From Lamprobacter modestohalophilus (GTDB lineage Bacteria; Pseudomonadota; Gammaproteobacteria; Chromatiales; Chromatiaceae): DNA of 64,000 nucleotides. Both the position numbers and the translations under genes were made by a program. This document shows positions 45,077 to 52,547 of the stretch, in pieces. The stretch covers positions 1 through 64,000 of the forward strand of contig NZ_NRRY01000029.1 of NCBI RefSeq assembly GCF_016583905.1, read 5' to 3'. The notes beneath the pieces are model-generated. The model saw nothing but the letters and a program-made list of their open reading frames with translations, was not told the DNA's origin and did no database searches. Within the stretch, counting starts at the first letter, position 1. Each line of letters starts with the position of its first letter.

Positions 45077-46036
45077 ATGCTGAGTGAAGACGAGCTGAAA
45101 GACTTGCATCGGCAGGTGGCCGAGCCACTGCGGGCAGGCACGCCTGCGGTCGTGCCGCTCGACCTCGACGATGCCGGCGCACGCACCCTTTGGCGCGCCT
45201 GTGAGCTGTGCAGTTTTCTCGATCACCGTATCGACAACCCCGCAATGCCTTTGGACCCGCGCGCGATGACCGCTGGCGACATCGACGCTTGGTCTTCGCG
45301 CCTGCTGCTACCCGGGGAACGGATCAGCGACCCGCGTGAGTCTGACTGGTACCGGTCCTATTGGATCTTGGTCGATGGCGAGCGGATCGGCACGATTGCG
45401 TTGCAGGTCTGGGATTGGGGCTGGGCTGGCCCACACCTCGGTTTTGCAAGCTTGTACGTCTTTCCGGAACGCCGCCGACGGGGGCATGCGAAGCGGTTGC
45501 TGACCAGGCTCTTTGCCGCCATGGAGCAGGTGGGGCTGTCCGCGCTGCGGTTGGAGACGGACTGGCTTTGGCAACCGGCGGTGCGGCTTTATCTCGACTG
45601 TGGGTTCGCGGTGGCCAACTGGAAGCATGTGCTGAGCCTGGTGCGCTGGCGCGAGCTGCCGACACCGCGGGTGCGGGTCCAGCAGGCGCGCATCGAACTG
45701 CTGCGCGAGTCCGACCAAACGCCGATTTTCAGCGCGGCGCGTGACGGTGAGCAGCTGCGCTGGCACGACCATCACACAGAAGCAGAGCGTGAGGACCGCG
45801 CCAACTTGCAGCGTTGGGAGCCGACGCTGGCGCTCTGGCTGGCGACGCACGGCTGGCCACTGATCCGCAGCGAGCGCACCTGGGCGGACCGGCTGCGCTG
45901 GATGGACGCCGGCATGCCCGAGGGGTTGGCGCACAAGATCCAGCTCTGGGAGGCCTATGCCCGCCACCACGGACTGCCCGTGCGCACCCCGCGCATTCCA
46001 GGACTCAGCTATCCGAGCTGGGAGGCGTTGTCATGA
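45077..46036 (+). CDS. GNAT-family acetyltransferase with C-terminal extension
   Basis: A 319-aa protein. The GNAT core (about 80-190) has strand beta-4 (FASLYVFPERRRRGHAKRLL), whose RRRGHA is the acetyl-CoA pyrophosphate loop, and LYLDCGFAVANW at the end. A further 140 residues of Trp-rich sequence follow, with no family I recognise. The frame is open to GTG 45035 through the hexanucleotide repeat; I prefer ATG 45077, which has GGAG 5 bases before. Substrate unknown. Confidence 0.78.
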   Translation: MLSEDELKDLHRQVAEPLRAGTPAVVPLDLDDAGARTLWRACELCSFLDHRIDNPAMPLDPRAMTAGDIDAWSSRLLLPGERISDPRESDWYRSYWILVDGERIGTIALQVWDWGWAGPHLGFASLYVFPERRRRGHAKRLLTRLFAAMEQVGLSALRLETDWLWQPAVRLYLDCGFAVANWKHVLSLVRWRELPTPRVRVQQARIELLRESDQTPIFSAARDGEQLRWHDHHTEAEREDRANLQRWEPTLALWLATHGWPLIRSERTWADRLRWMDAGMPEGLAHKIQLWEAYARHHGLPVRTPRIPGLSYPSWEALS

Positions 46037-46308
46037 GCCGCATGAGCACTCTGCAACGGCGGTGGCGCGACGGCGCAGGATGTAGGTGCCGCCCGGCAGG
46101 GCGACCGGGATTATCTGGTAGAACGTTTTGATGCATTTTGGTTGGGACAGCCACCTCTGGCACTCCCAACAGCGAGCGTCCTGAATACCGGCTCGGCAAC
46201 CGGGCGGCGGCACGTCAGGGATTCAATTCCTATCGAACGACGCCGAGCCCGGCGATGGACTGACACCTTGCTTAGTTCAGCAGCCTTGTCCTCTGACGGC
46301 GAGCAATT

Positions 46309-46890
46309 TCAGCTGGTCAGCAGTCCCGTATCGAGATAGATCTCGGTGATGGGTAACACGATGTTCAATCGCGAAAGCTCGACCCTGTCGCTTGCCTGAT
46401 CGAAAAGTCGCGGTGTCCAAACTTCGCTCTCCTTGCGGTAATGCAGCACAGCGACCTCGCTGGAGTCGACCAGCAGATAATCGGTGAGCGACTCAATCGT
46501 TTGGTACTGCATGAACTTGGTGCCCTTGTCGTCCTGAGCCGTGCTGGGCGAGAGGATCTCGACGATGAGCGTCGGGTTCAGCAGTGTGCGTAGGCCGTTG
46601 ATGGTCGTGTAGCGCGGATCGCAGGCGACTGAGACATCTGGGTATAGGTAAGGACTACCCGCGTGGACCTTGACGCGTTGATCGCTCGGGAAGGTTCGAC
46701 AACTGGAGCCACGCAGCCCAGCGCGCAGTTCGCCGACGAGATTGACGCAACAGAGATTGTGTTCTGGCTGGGCGCCGGTCATGCAGTAGACGTCGCCATT
46801 GCGCCACTCCCAACGCTCGCCCGCAGTCTCGGAATCCAAGGCGAAATAGTCCTTAAGGGCGACGAAGCGATCTTTCAGAACGGTTGCCAT
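46309..46890 (-). CDS. Uma2-family endonuclease, complete
   Basis: A 193-aa Uma2 (PF05685) protein: ERWEWRNGDVYCMTGA at the start, RVKVHAGSPYLYPDVSVACD with the catalytic Asp, and PTLIVEILSPSTAQDDKGTKF with the second acidic site and Lys. The fold is a PD-(D/E)XK nuclease; biological role is undetermined for the family. It is the only full-length copy of three Uma2 loci in this window. 272 bases without a gene separate it from the GNAT gene. Confidence 0.88.
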   Translation of the reverse strand: MATVLKDRFVALKDYFALDSETAGERWEWRNGDVYCMTGAQPEHNLCCVNLVGELRAGLRGSSCRTFPSDQRVKVHAGSPYLYPDVSVACDPRYTTINGLRTLLNPTLIVEILSPSTAQDDKGTKFMQYQTIESLTDYLLVDSSEVAVLHYRKESEVWTPRLFDQASDRVELSRLNIVLPITEIYLDTGLLTS

Positions 46891-46967
46891 GCGGTTGCTT
46901 CCGCTGAGATCTTTTAGTGATGACTCACTGTACTATAGATGGGTCGCGCTGGCCGCGGGACACCCGC

Positions 46968-47310
46968 TTCAAGTCCGAGTCTGCCGCCAATCAGCGCAAC
47001 ACCGGCATTGCCAGCTTGCTGCAGAGCTATGATCGGATCTATTTCGATCCCTTGCAGGCGACCGATGTCTACACGCGGCAATGCGCCCTGCGGGTGACCG
47101 TGCGTGATCTGTCCGTGATGGCGGCAACGCTTGCCAATGGAGGGGTCAATCCGGTCACCCGCGAGCCCGTGATCGAGGCGATCCACTGTCAGCATGTCCT
47201 GGCGGTGATGGTGACGGCGGGCCTCTACGAGCACTCAGGTGACTGGCTCTATGACACCGGCCTGCCCGGCAAGAGCGGCGGTTCGAGGGTGATTCCTCTG
47301 TTGCTGTCGG
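46968..47310 (+). pseudogene. Glutaminase, internal fragment
   Basis: Within a 165-codon frame (46917-47414), about 110 residues match glutaminase (GlsA): SESAANQRNTGIASLL, VYTRQCALRVTVRDLSVMAA, LANGGVNPVTREPVIEA and LYDTGLPGKSGG, which contains the late Lys-Ser-Gly segment. The N-terminal part with the catalytic Ser-x-x-Lys and everything after KSGG are missing. It overlaps the tail of the thioredoxin gene on the other strand. It is a remnant of a gene that was once complete. Confidence 0.75.
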
Positions 47311-47548
47311 CGCTACCGCAGACCCAGCCGCGCGCCTGTTCCGGTCCTGGCACGCCACCGGAGTGGACCACAACGCCATCGACGACGACGCCAGGTGTGG
47401 ACATCACACCATAGCCCATGATCGCGGCGATATCGGTCACCTTTTCCAACTCGATCTCGATGCCCGCCTCGGCCGCGGCCTGGCTGATGACCTTGGCGGT
47501 GATCTCGCAGTTTCGGCAGCCAGAGCCGAGAACCTTGATCTGTTTCAT
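47249..47548 (-). CDS. Small thioredoxin-family protein, 3' end replaced
   Basis: A 99-aa protein of the redox-active disulfide (thioredoxin_3) group with GSGCRNCEITAKV (Cys-x-x-Cys) at residue 10 and the cis-Pro loop MSTPGVVVDG. Members usually end near residue 78, just where this one reaches ARGWVCG. The final 21 residues are the antisense of the glutaminase fragment, so an original end was lost by recombination near 47310. The core fold is intact and probably functional. These proteins commonly accompany the permease family encoded just upstream. Confidence 0.82.
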   Translation of the reverse strand: MKQIKVLGSGCRNCEITAKVISQAAAEAGIEIELEKVTDIAAIMGYGVMSTPGVVVDGVVVHSGGVPGPEQARGWVCGSADSNRGITLEPPLLPGRPVS

Positions 47549-47653
47549 GATGGTTTGACCTCGTTATCAGGTTAGCAGTCGCTCCCGCAGCCGTTCATCG
47601 ACCATTGATCCTAAGGACTCTAGGGCCTGGTTCTGGTGTTGAGATTGGTCTCC

Positions 47654-48154
47654 TCAACGCGGCTCCCCGCGCGATCGCACGAGCAGCCAAAGACTCAGAA
47701 GTAGCGCCAGAAGGAAGCAGACCAGCGCCCATTGCGCCAACGACAGGCCGAGGATTACCAAAGCCTGGTCTTCGCAGAAACCGGTGGCCATGAACAGCGA
47801 TGGCAGTTGCATGCCGAGCCATTCCACCAGCCGCTCGATTGGGCCCATGTCAGGGCCAATGCAGGAGACGCTGCCCGCCGGCTGCGCCTGCAGCCAGGTC
47901 TGATAGGTTGCTGTCGCAGCACCGCCCGCTGCTGCTAGGGCGGTCAGGGCGCCGCTGATGCGCCGTGCGAGGCCCGGGGTGAGTGCTGCGAACAGCGCCA
48001 AGGGCGCCATGAGCATGTAGAGCAGCCGTTGAAAGATACAAAGATGGCAGGGTTGTAGCGCCAGCCATTCGGTCAGCAGGATGCTTGCCAGCGCGAGGGC
48101 AGCACTCGCGGCGACGATCAGCAGCCAAAGGCTGCGGGTGGAAGTGATGTTCAT
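47654..48154 (-). CDS. dsbB: Disulfide bond formation protein B
   Basis: A 166-aa four-helix quinone reductase that reoxidises DsbA. First periplasmic pair LQPCHLCIFQR (Cys-x-x-Cys), second pair in VSCIGPD and FCEDQ, and the conserved Arg after FQR are all present. Start taken at ATG 48154; an upstream in-frame TTG is 4 codons earlier. It lies between a truncated zinc-ribbon gene and the small thioredoxin gene in the arsenic island. No dsbA is present. Confidence 0.9.
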   Translation of the reverse strand: MNITSTRSLWLLIVAASAALALASILLTEWLALQPCHLCIFQRLLYMLMAPLALFAALTPGLARRISGALTALAAAGGAATATYQTWLQAQPAGSVSCIGPDMGPIERLVEWLGMQLPSLFMATGFCEDQALVILGLSLAQWALVCFLLALLLSLWLLVRSRGEPR

Positions 48155-48175
48155 GGATGGCAGCAACTCCTGCGG

Positions 48176-48262
48176 CTATCGCTCTGCGTCTGTGGGCATC
48201 TGCTCGATGCGACTGAAACCGCAGTCTGGGCAGTGAATGCTGGAGTCGAGTGTGAGGGACAT
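48176..48262 (-). pseudogene. GDCC-type zinc-ribbon protein, 5' stub
   Basis: Twenty-eight codons starting MSLTLDSSIHCPDCGFSRIE then QMPTDA and a stop. Small proteins with the opening CPxCG...MPTDA, about 65-70 residues long and ending in a GDCCVFCSYG motif, are common beside ArsP-like permeases. Here the frame stops immediately after MPTDA, before the second cysteine cluster. It sits 11 bases downstream of the permease gene, where the intact gene normally lies. Confidence 0.6.
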
Positions 48263-48273
48263 CCTATAGGGAC

Positions 48274-49236
48274 TCAGGTGATCAGATTGAAGGTCCAGCC
48301 AACGATGATGAAGGAGATTGCGAGTACGCTGGCGAACAGTGCCAACGCCTGCCAGCGAATGACCTTGCGCAGAATCAGCATTTCCGGCACCGAGAGCGCG
48401 GCGATGCTCATCATCAATGCCAGCACGGTGCCGATCGCGACGCCCTTGCCAAGCATCGCCTCGGCCACTGGTATGACGCCAGTGGCATTGGAATACAACG
48501 GGATGCCAACCAGCACCGCAGCGGGAACCGCCAACCATTGACCATCGCCAAGGTGCTCGACCACCCATTGCTCCGGCACGAAGCCATGGAAGAGCGCACC
48601 GACGCCGATGCCGATAAAGACCCACTTCCAGATCCGACGCAGGATCTCCTTGACCTCGGCGACGGCGAAGCGGTGCCGACCGCGCAGGCTGGTATCCGGG
48701 CGCTGGATGGCGGTCTCGCCCATCTGGATCTTCCAGACGTAGTCCTCAACCCAGCGCTCTGGCTTGAAGCGCTGCATGATGATGCCACCAAACCAGGCGA
48801 CGATGAGCCCGGCGCCGATATAGAGCAGCGCCAGCTTCCAGCCGAGGATGCCGATCAGCAGCACTGCAGCGACCTCGTTGATCATCGGCGAGGCGATCAG
48901 GAACGAGAAGGTCACTCCGAGCGGAATGCCGGCCTCGACGAAGCCGATGAACAGCGGCACCGAGGAGCAGGAGCAGAAGGGCGTCACCGCACCCAGTCCC
49001 ACGGCCAGGCCACGCGCCTGCCAGTCCGGTCGGCCGCGCACGAACTCACGCACGCGCTCGGGCGAGACCAGCGCCCGCAGTAGGCCCATCAGATAGATGA
49101 TGATGACCAAGAGTGCGAAGAGCTTGACCACATCCATAACGAAGAACTGCATGGCCGAGCCGGCCGCGCTGTCTGGGCTCAGGCCGAACAGTGAATAGGC
49201 AATGACATTGCCAAGCCAGGCGAAGGGGTCGGGCAT
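48274..49236 (-). CDS. ArsP-like permease (DUF318 family)
   Basis: A 320-aa membrane protein with about eight helices and the family hallmark VTPFCSCSSVPLF (Cys-x-Cys) near residue 85, plus SFLIASPMINEVAAVLL and PLYSNATGVIPV. Relatives include ArsP, which exports trivalent organoarsenicals using such cysteines, but most members of the family are untested. Its place beside arsJ supports a role with arsenic. The region upstream contains an AT-rich palindrome and two copies of the 57-bp repeat. Confidence 0.85.
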   Translation of the reverse strand: MPDPFAWLGNVIAYSLFGLSPDSAAGSAMQFFVMDVVKLFALLVIIIYLMGLLRALVSPERVREFVRGRPDWQARGLAVGLGAVTPFCSCSSVPLFIGFVEAGIPLGVTFSFLIASPMINEVAAVLLIGILGWKLALLYIGAGLIVAWFGGIIMQRFKPERWVEDYVWKIQMGETAIQRPDTSLRGRHRFAVAEVKEILRRIWKWVFIGIGVGALFHGFVPEQWVVEHLGDGQWLAVPAAVLVGIPLYSNATGVIPVAEAMLGKGVAIGTVLALMMSIAALSVPEMLILRKVIRWQALALFASVLAISFIIVGWTFNLIT

Positions 49237-49320
49237 GCGGAGGCTCCAGACTGGGTTGCTGTGGCCGGCAGCTCACTCGGATTCGGCCAAGAATCAGCAA
49301 GCCTAGCAGATCTGTGATTT

Positions 49321-49330
49321 CATATATATG
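49321..49330. promoter_or_regulatory. AT-rich palindrome upstream of the permease
   Basis: CATATATATG is self-complementary and lies 84 bases before the permease start in otherwise GC-rich DNA. A candidate operator for the island's ArsR, or simply a promoter -10 region. Confidence 0.25.
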
Positions 49331-49374
49331 ATTAACCGCATGTAGTCGAGGTGTCACCTGGTGCGGCTAAAGCT

Positions 49375-49488
49375 CGTTAACCTGAACTTCTCGCGCTTCA
49401 TCTGCCGGAGTGATGCGGCCCCAGGCAGGTGAACCTGAATCTCATGCGATGCATCTGCCAGGGTGGCTCTGGCCCGCCGCCATGCGCG
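49375..49488. repeat. 57-bp intergenic repeat, doublet 1
   Basis: Copy A 49375-49428 and copy B 49429-49488, tandem. Shared elements: GTTAACCTGAA at the head, a CTCGCGCTTC or CTCATGCGATGC centre, CATCTGCC, then a GC-rich GGTGGC segment. Copy B ends against the arsJ stop codon. The same element occurs as copies C and D at 52419-52523. The heads can form a GAATC/GATTC mini-hairpin in copies C and D. Confidence 0.8.
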
Positions 49489-51333
49489 TTAGGCTTGGGC
49501 TTGGGGGCCTGATCCATGGGCAGCCAGGATGCCGGAGGGGCTCGCTAAACCATCGAGGCTGTTCGCTGGCAGTTGCAAGCTGATGGCGGGATTGGCCCGG
49601 ACTTGCGCCCTCATGCCAATGGCGAGATCGGCTTGCGGGGGAATCCAGGCCTCGAACACACGCAGGTCGGTCTCCGGCTCGAGGGCCGGCCATGTCCGCG
49701 TGATCCTGAGCGCGATGAGGCTGTCCGGGGCAGCGCTGAACTGTACTTGCACCGATTGGCCGACGCCAAGGCCGATCGCCTGCTGTCCATCAACGGCAAA
49801 GCGCAGCACCAGGCTGTCTGGATCGAAGAGCTCGACCAGCAGCGTCTGCGCCGCGATCTCCCGCCCTTCGACACGCGCATGCAAACGCGCGATACGACCG
49901 TCCCAGGGGGCTTCGATCGGGTGCTCGGCCAGCTCATCGGCGGTCGGGACGATGCTGAGCAGCCGTTGACCTGCATGGACCGGATCACCCTCGCGCACCG
50001 AGCAGGCTTGGAGCCGCCCGGCCATCGGTGCGTAGAGCTCGGCGCGCCGGGTCGGCTCGACGACTCCGTTGACCTGGATCTGTCCAGGCTGTTGAGCGAC
50101 GGCCTTGAGTAGCGTGGCTTGGGGCGTGCGCGGCAGCCAGAGCGAGAGCAGTGCGGCAGCGAGCACAAAGCCCGTTGACCACCAGAGGCAGCCTTCAAGC
50201 CCCTGAATCTGATAGATCAGACCCGAGAGCACGGTGCCGGCGAGTCGGCCGCCGGCATTGGCCATGTAGTAGAAGCCGACATTGAGGGCGACCTTGTCGG
50301 CATCGGCATAGGCCAGGATCAGGTAAGAGTGGACGGCGGAGTTGATGGCAAAGACGATGCCGAAGAGGATCAGCCCGACGATCAGGATTGGTGCCGGCTC
50401 CCAGGCCAGTGCTGGTCCCTCGCTCAACGCGAGGGCGATGCCAGCCGGGACTACTGCCAGCAGCAAGGCGCCGAGGAGCGCGGTTCGTCCGCTTGGTCCG
50501 TGCCCCTGCTTGTTCGGCCGAATCAGCGCTGGGGCGCCGGCCTGGACGAAGCCGTAGCCGATCACCCAGAGCGCAAGAAAGGCGCCAACCGCGGTGTATT
50601 CCCAGTTCAGCACCGAATACAGGTAGACCGGCAGCGCGACGACGAACCAGACATCGCGGGCGCCGAACAGGAAGAAGCGCGCCGCTGAGAGCCAGTTGAT
50701 CGCCGGCGTGTTGGAGAAGACCTGGGTGAATTTGGCCTTTTCCTTCAGCTTGCCGACACCCGAGGGCAGCAGTGCGATGGTGATGACCATCACTAGGAAC
50801 AGCCCGCCAGCGAGGATGAACAACGCGTTGCGAAAACCAAACCCTTGCAGCAGTGCGGCACCGACGAAGAAGCCCGCGCCCTTGAGTGCATTCTTGGAGC
50901 CGGTCAGGACAGCGACATACTTGAACAGCTTGGACTCGCCTGCTGGACCGTCGCCAGTCAGGGTCTTGACCGTGGCCTTGGCCGACATCTTGTTCAGATC
51001 CTTGGCGATGCCGGACAGCGCTTGAGCGGCCATCACGTAGACGACGCCGAGCCAGGCATCGGGCACCGTGAGCATCATTAGCGCGATGACCTGCAGGCCC
51101 ATGCCTATGTGCATGGTGAGATTGAGCCCGATGCGCGATCCGAGCCAGCCGCCGACCAGGTTGGTGATGATGCCGAAGACCTCGTAGAAGAGGAATAGCA
51201 TCGCCACCTCGAACGGCGAGTAGCCGAGCTGGTGGAAGTAGAGCACCACCAGCATGCGGATGGCGCCGTCGGTGATGGTGAAGGCCCAGTAGCCGGCGGT
51301 GACCGTGAGGTAGTTGCGGGTGTTCTTGTCCAT
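49489..51333 (-). CDS. arsJ: Organoarsenical exporter ArsJ fused to an HlyD/lipoyl-like domain
   Basis: A 614-aa protein. Residues 1-400 are an MFS carrier of the ArsJ type (YLTVTAGYWAFTITDGAIRML at the start, about twelve helices) that exports 1-arseno-3-phosphoglycerate. Residues about 410-614 add two lipoyl half-motifs, LYAPMAGRLQACSVREGD and IEAPWDGRIARLHARVEG, with a barrel-like end (VGQSVQVQFS), the plan of an efflux adaptor without its alpha-hairpin. Usual ArsJ ends near 400. With twelve helices the added domain would be cytoplasmic, which is odd for an adaptor. Start ATG 51333, 13 bases after gapdh. Confidence 0.88.
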   Translation of the reverse strand: MDKNTRNYLTVTAGYWAFTITDGAIRMLVVLYFHQLGYSPFEVAMLFLFYEVFGIITNLVGGWLGSRIGLNLTMHIGMGLQVIALMMLTVPDAWLGVVYVMAAQALSGIAKDLNKMSAKATVKTLTGDGPAGESKLFKYVAVLTGSKNALKGAGFFVGAALLQGFGFRNALFILAGGLFLVMVITIALLPSGVGKLKEKAKFTQVFSNTPAINWLSAARFFLFGARDVWFVVALPVYLYSVLNWEYTAVGAFLALWVIGYGFVQAGAPALIRPNKQGHGPSGRTALLGALLLAVVPAGIALALSEGPALAWEPAPILIVGLILFGIVFAINSAVHSYLILAYADADKVALNVGFYYMANAGGRLAGTVLSGLIYQIQGLEGCLWWSTGFVLAAALLSLWLPRTPQATLLKAVAQQPGQIQVNGVVEPTRRAELYAPMAGRLQACSVREGDPVHAGQRLLSIVPTADELAEHPIEAPWDGRIARLHARVEGREIAAQTLLVELFDPDSLVLRFAVDGQQAIGLGVGQSVQVQFSAAPDSLIALRITRTWPALEPETDLRVFEAWIPPQADLAIGMRAQVRANPAISLQLPANSLDGLASPSGILAAHGSGPQAQA

Positions 51334-51346
51334 GCGCACCCTGCCG

Positions 51347-52396
51347 CTAGAGGGACTCGGCGAGCATCTCGGCGATGTCAATCATTCGATTCACGTAGCC
51401 CCACTCATTGTCGTACCAGGCGTAAATCTTCACCTGGGTGTCGTTGATGACCATGGTGGAGAGGGCGTCGATGATCGAGGAGCGCGGATCATTCAGATAA
51501 TCGACCGAGACCAGCGGGCGCTCTTCGTAGCCGAGGATGCCGGTGAGCGGACCCTCGGCGGCGCTCTTGAGCAGGCTGTTGATCTCTTCGGCGGTGACCT
51601 TGCGCGCGGCCTCGAAGACGAAGTCGGTGAGCGAGGCGTTGAGCAGCGGGACGCGCACGGCGTGGCCGTTGAGCTTGCCTTCAAGCTCCGGGAAGATCTT
51701 GGTGATGGCCTTGGCGCTGCCGGTGGTGGTCGGGATCAGCGATTGGCCGCAGGCGCGGGCGCGGCGCGGGTCTTTGTGGCCGAGATCGACGATGCGCTGG
51801 GTGTTGGTGATGTTGTGGATGGTGGTCATGCAGCCGTGGCGGATGCCGACCTGCTCGTGCATGACCTTGACCACGGGCGCGAGGCAGTTGGTGGTGCAGG
51901 AGGCGGCGGTGACGATCGGGTGCGCGGCGGGGTCGTAGCGATCGTGGTTAACGCCGTAGACGATGTCGAGTGCGCCCTTGGTCGGTGCGGCGACGAGGAC
52001 CTTCTTGACGCCTTGATCGAGGTAACCCTGCAGCAGCTCGGGCTGTTTGTGGTGTTTGCCGGTGGCCTCGATGACGATGTCGCAGTCCGACCAGTCGCCC
52101 TCGGCGATGGTTTTGTGCTGGCTGTAGGCGAGCGTTTGCCCGTCGATGCTGATCTGTTCGGCGTTGCCGGTTTGGCTGCTGCGGCAATCCTGGCTCCAGC
52201 GGCCATGGACCGAGTCGAATTGCAACAGATGGGCTGAGCCGGCAGCGTCGCAAGCAATCTCGTTGATGCGGATGAATTCCAGGTTGTGGCCTGGGTGCTG
52301 GTGCTTGGTGGCTGCCTTTGCCTTGCGGTCGATGGCTGCGCGCAGTGCCAGCCTACCCATACGGCCGAAGCCGTTGATGCCGATGCGGGTGATCAA
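51347..52396 (-). CDS. ArsJ-associated glyceraldehyde-3-phosphate dehydrogenase
   Basis: A 349-aa GAPDH: Rossmann motif [15 protein letters not shown], catalytic [34 protein letters not shown] and [12 protein letters not shown]. In the ArsJ pathway it uses arsenate instead of phosphate to form the unstable 1-arseno-3-phosphoglycerate, which ArsJ exports. The longer insert after [13 protein letters not shown] is typical of ars-linked GAPDHs rather than the glycolytic one. The only in-frame start is a TTG at 52396, supported by a strong GGAGG site 8-9 bases before. Confidence 0.93.
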   Translation of the reverse strand: MITRIGINGFGRMGRLALRAAIDRKAKAATKHQHPGHNLEFIRINEIACDAAGSAHLLQFDSVHGRWSQDCRSSQTGNAEQISIDGQTLAYSQHKTIAEGDWSDCDIVIEATGKHHKQPELLQGYLDQGVKKVLVAAPTKGALDIVYGVNHDRYDPAAHPIVTAASCTTNCLAPVVKVMHEQVGIRHGCMTTIHNITNTQRIVDLGHKDPRRARACGQSLIPTTTGSAKAITKIFPELEGKLNGHAVRVPLLNASLTDFVFEAARKVTAEEINSLLKSAAEGPLTGILGYEERPLVSVDYLNDPRSSIIDALSTMVINDTQVKIYAWYDNEWGYVNRMIDIAEMLAESL

Positions 52397-52418
52397 GAGT
52401 CATCCTCCGGGAGATAAG

Positions 52419-52523
52419 GTGAATCTCATGCGATTCATTTTTCGGGGTGGCGCCGCGCCATGAGCGTTAACGTGAATCTCAAGCGATTCATTTTCCGGAG
52501 TGGCGCCGCGCCATGAGTGTTAG
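52419..52523. repeat. 57-bp intergenic repeat, doublet 2
   Basis: Copy C 52419-52465 and copy D 52466-52523, tandem. Each reads GTGAATCTCA-GCGATTCATTTT, then CGG-GTGGCGCCGCGCCATGAG and GTTA. GAATC/GATTC and GGCGC/GCGCC can each pair. They occupy the gap between the ars-linked pstS and gapdh. Confidence 0.85.
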
Positions 52524-52547
52524 GTGAGTCGTCTCGTGAGGCGTTTG

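Noticed and set aside
49375-52523. Integron attC sites
   Set aside because: Copies B and D end in GTTAGGC or GTTAGGT, which fits the attC end motif, but the matching other end and the long internal palindrome are missing, and the genes between are long operon genes, not single cassettes.
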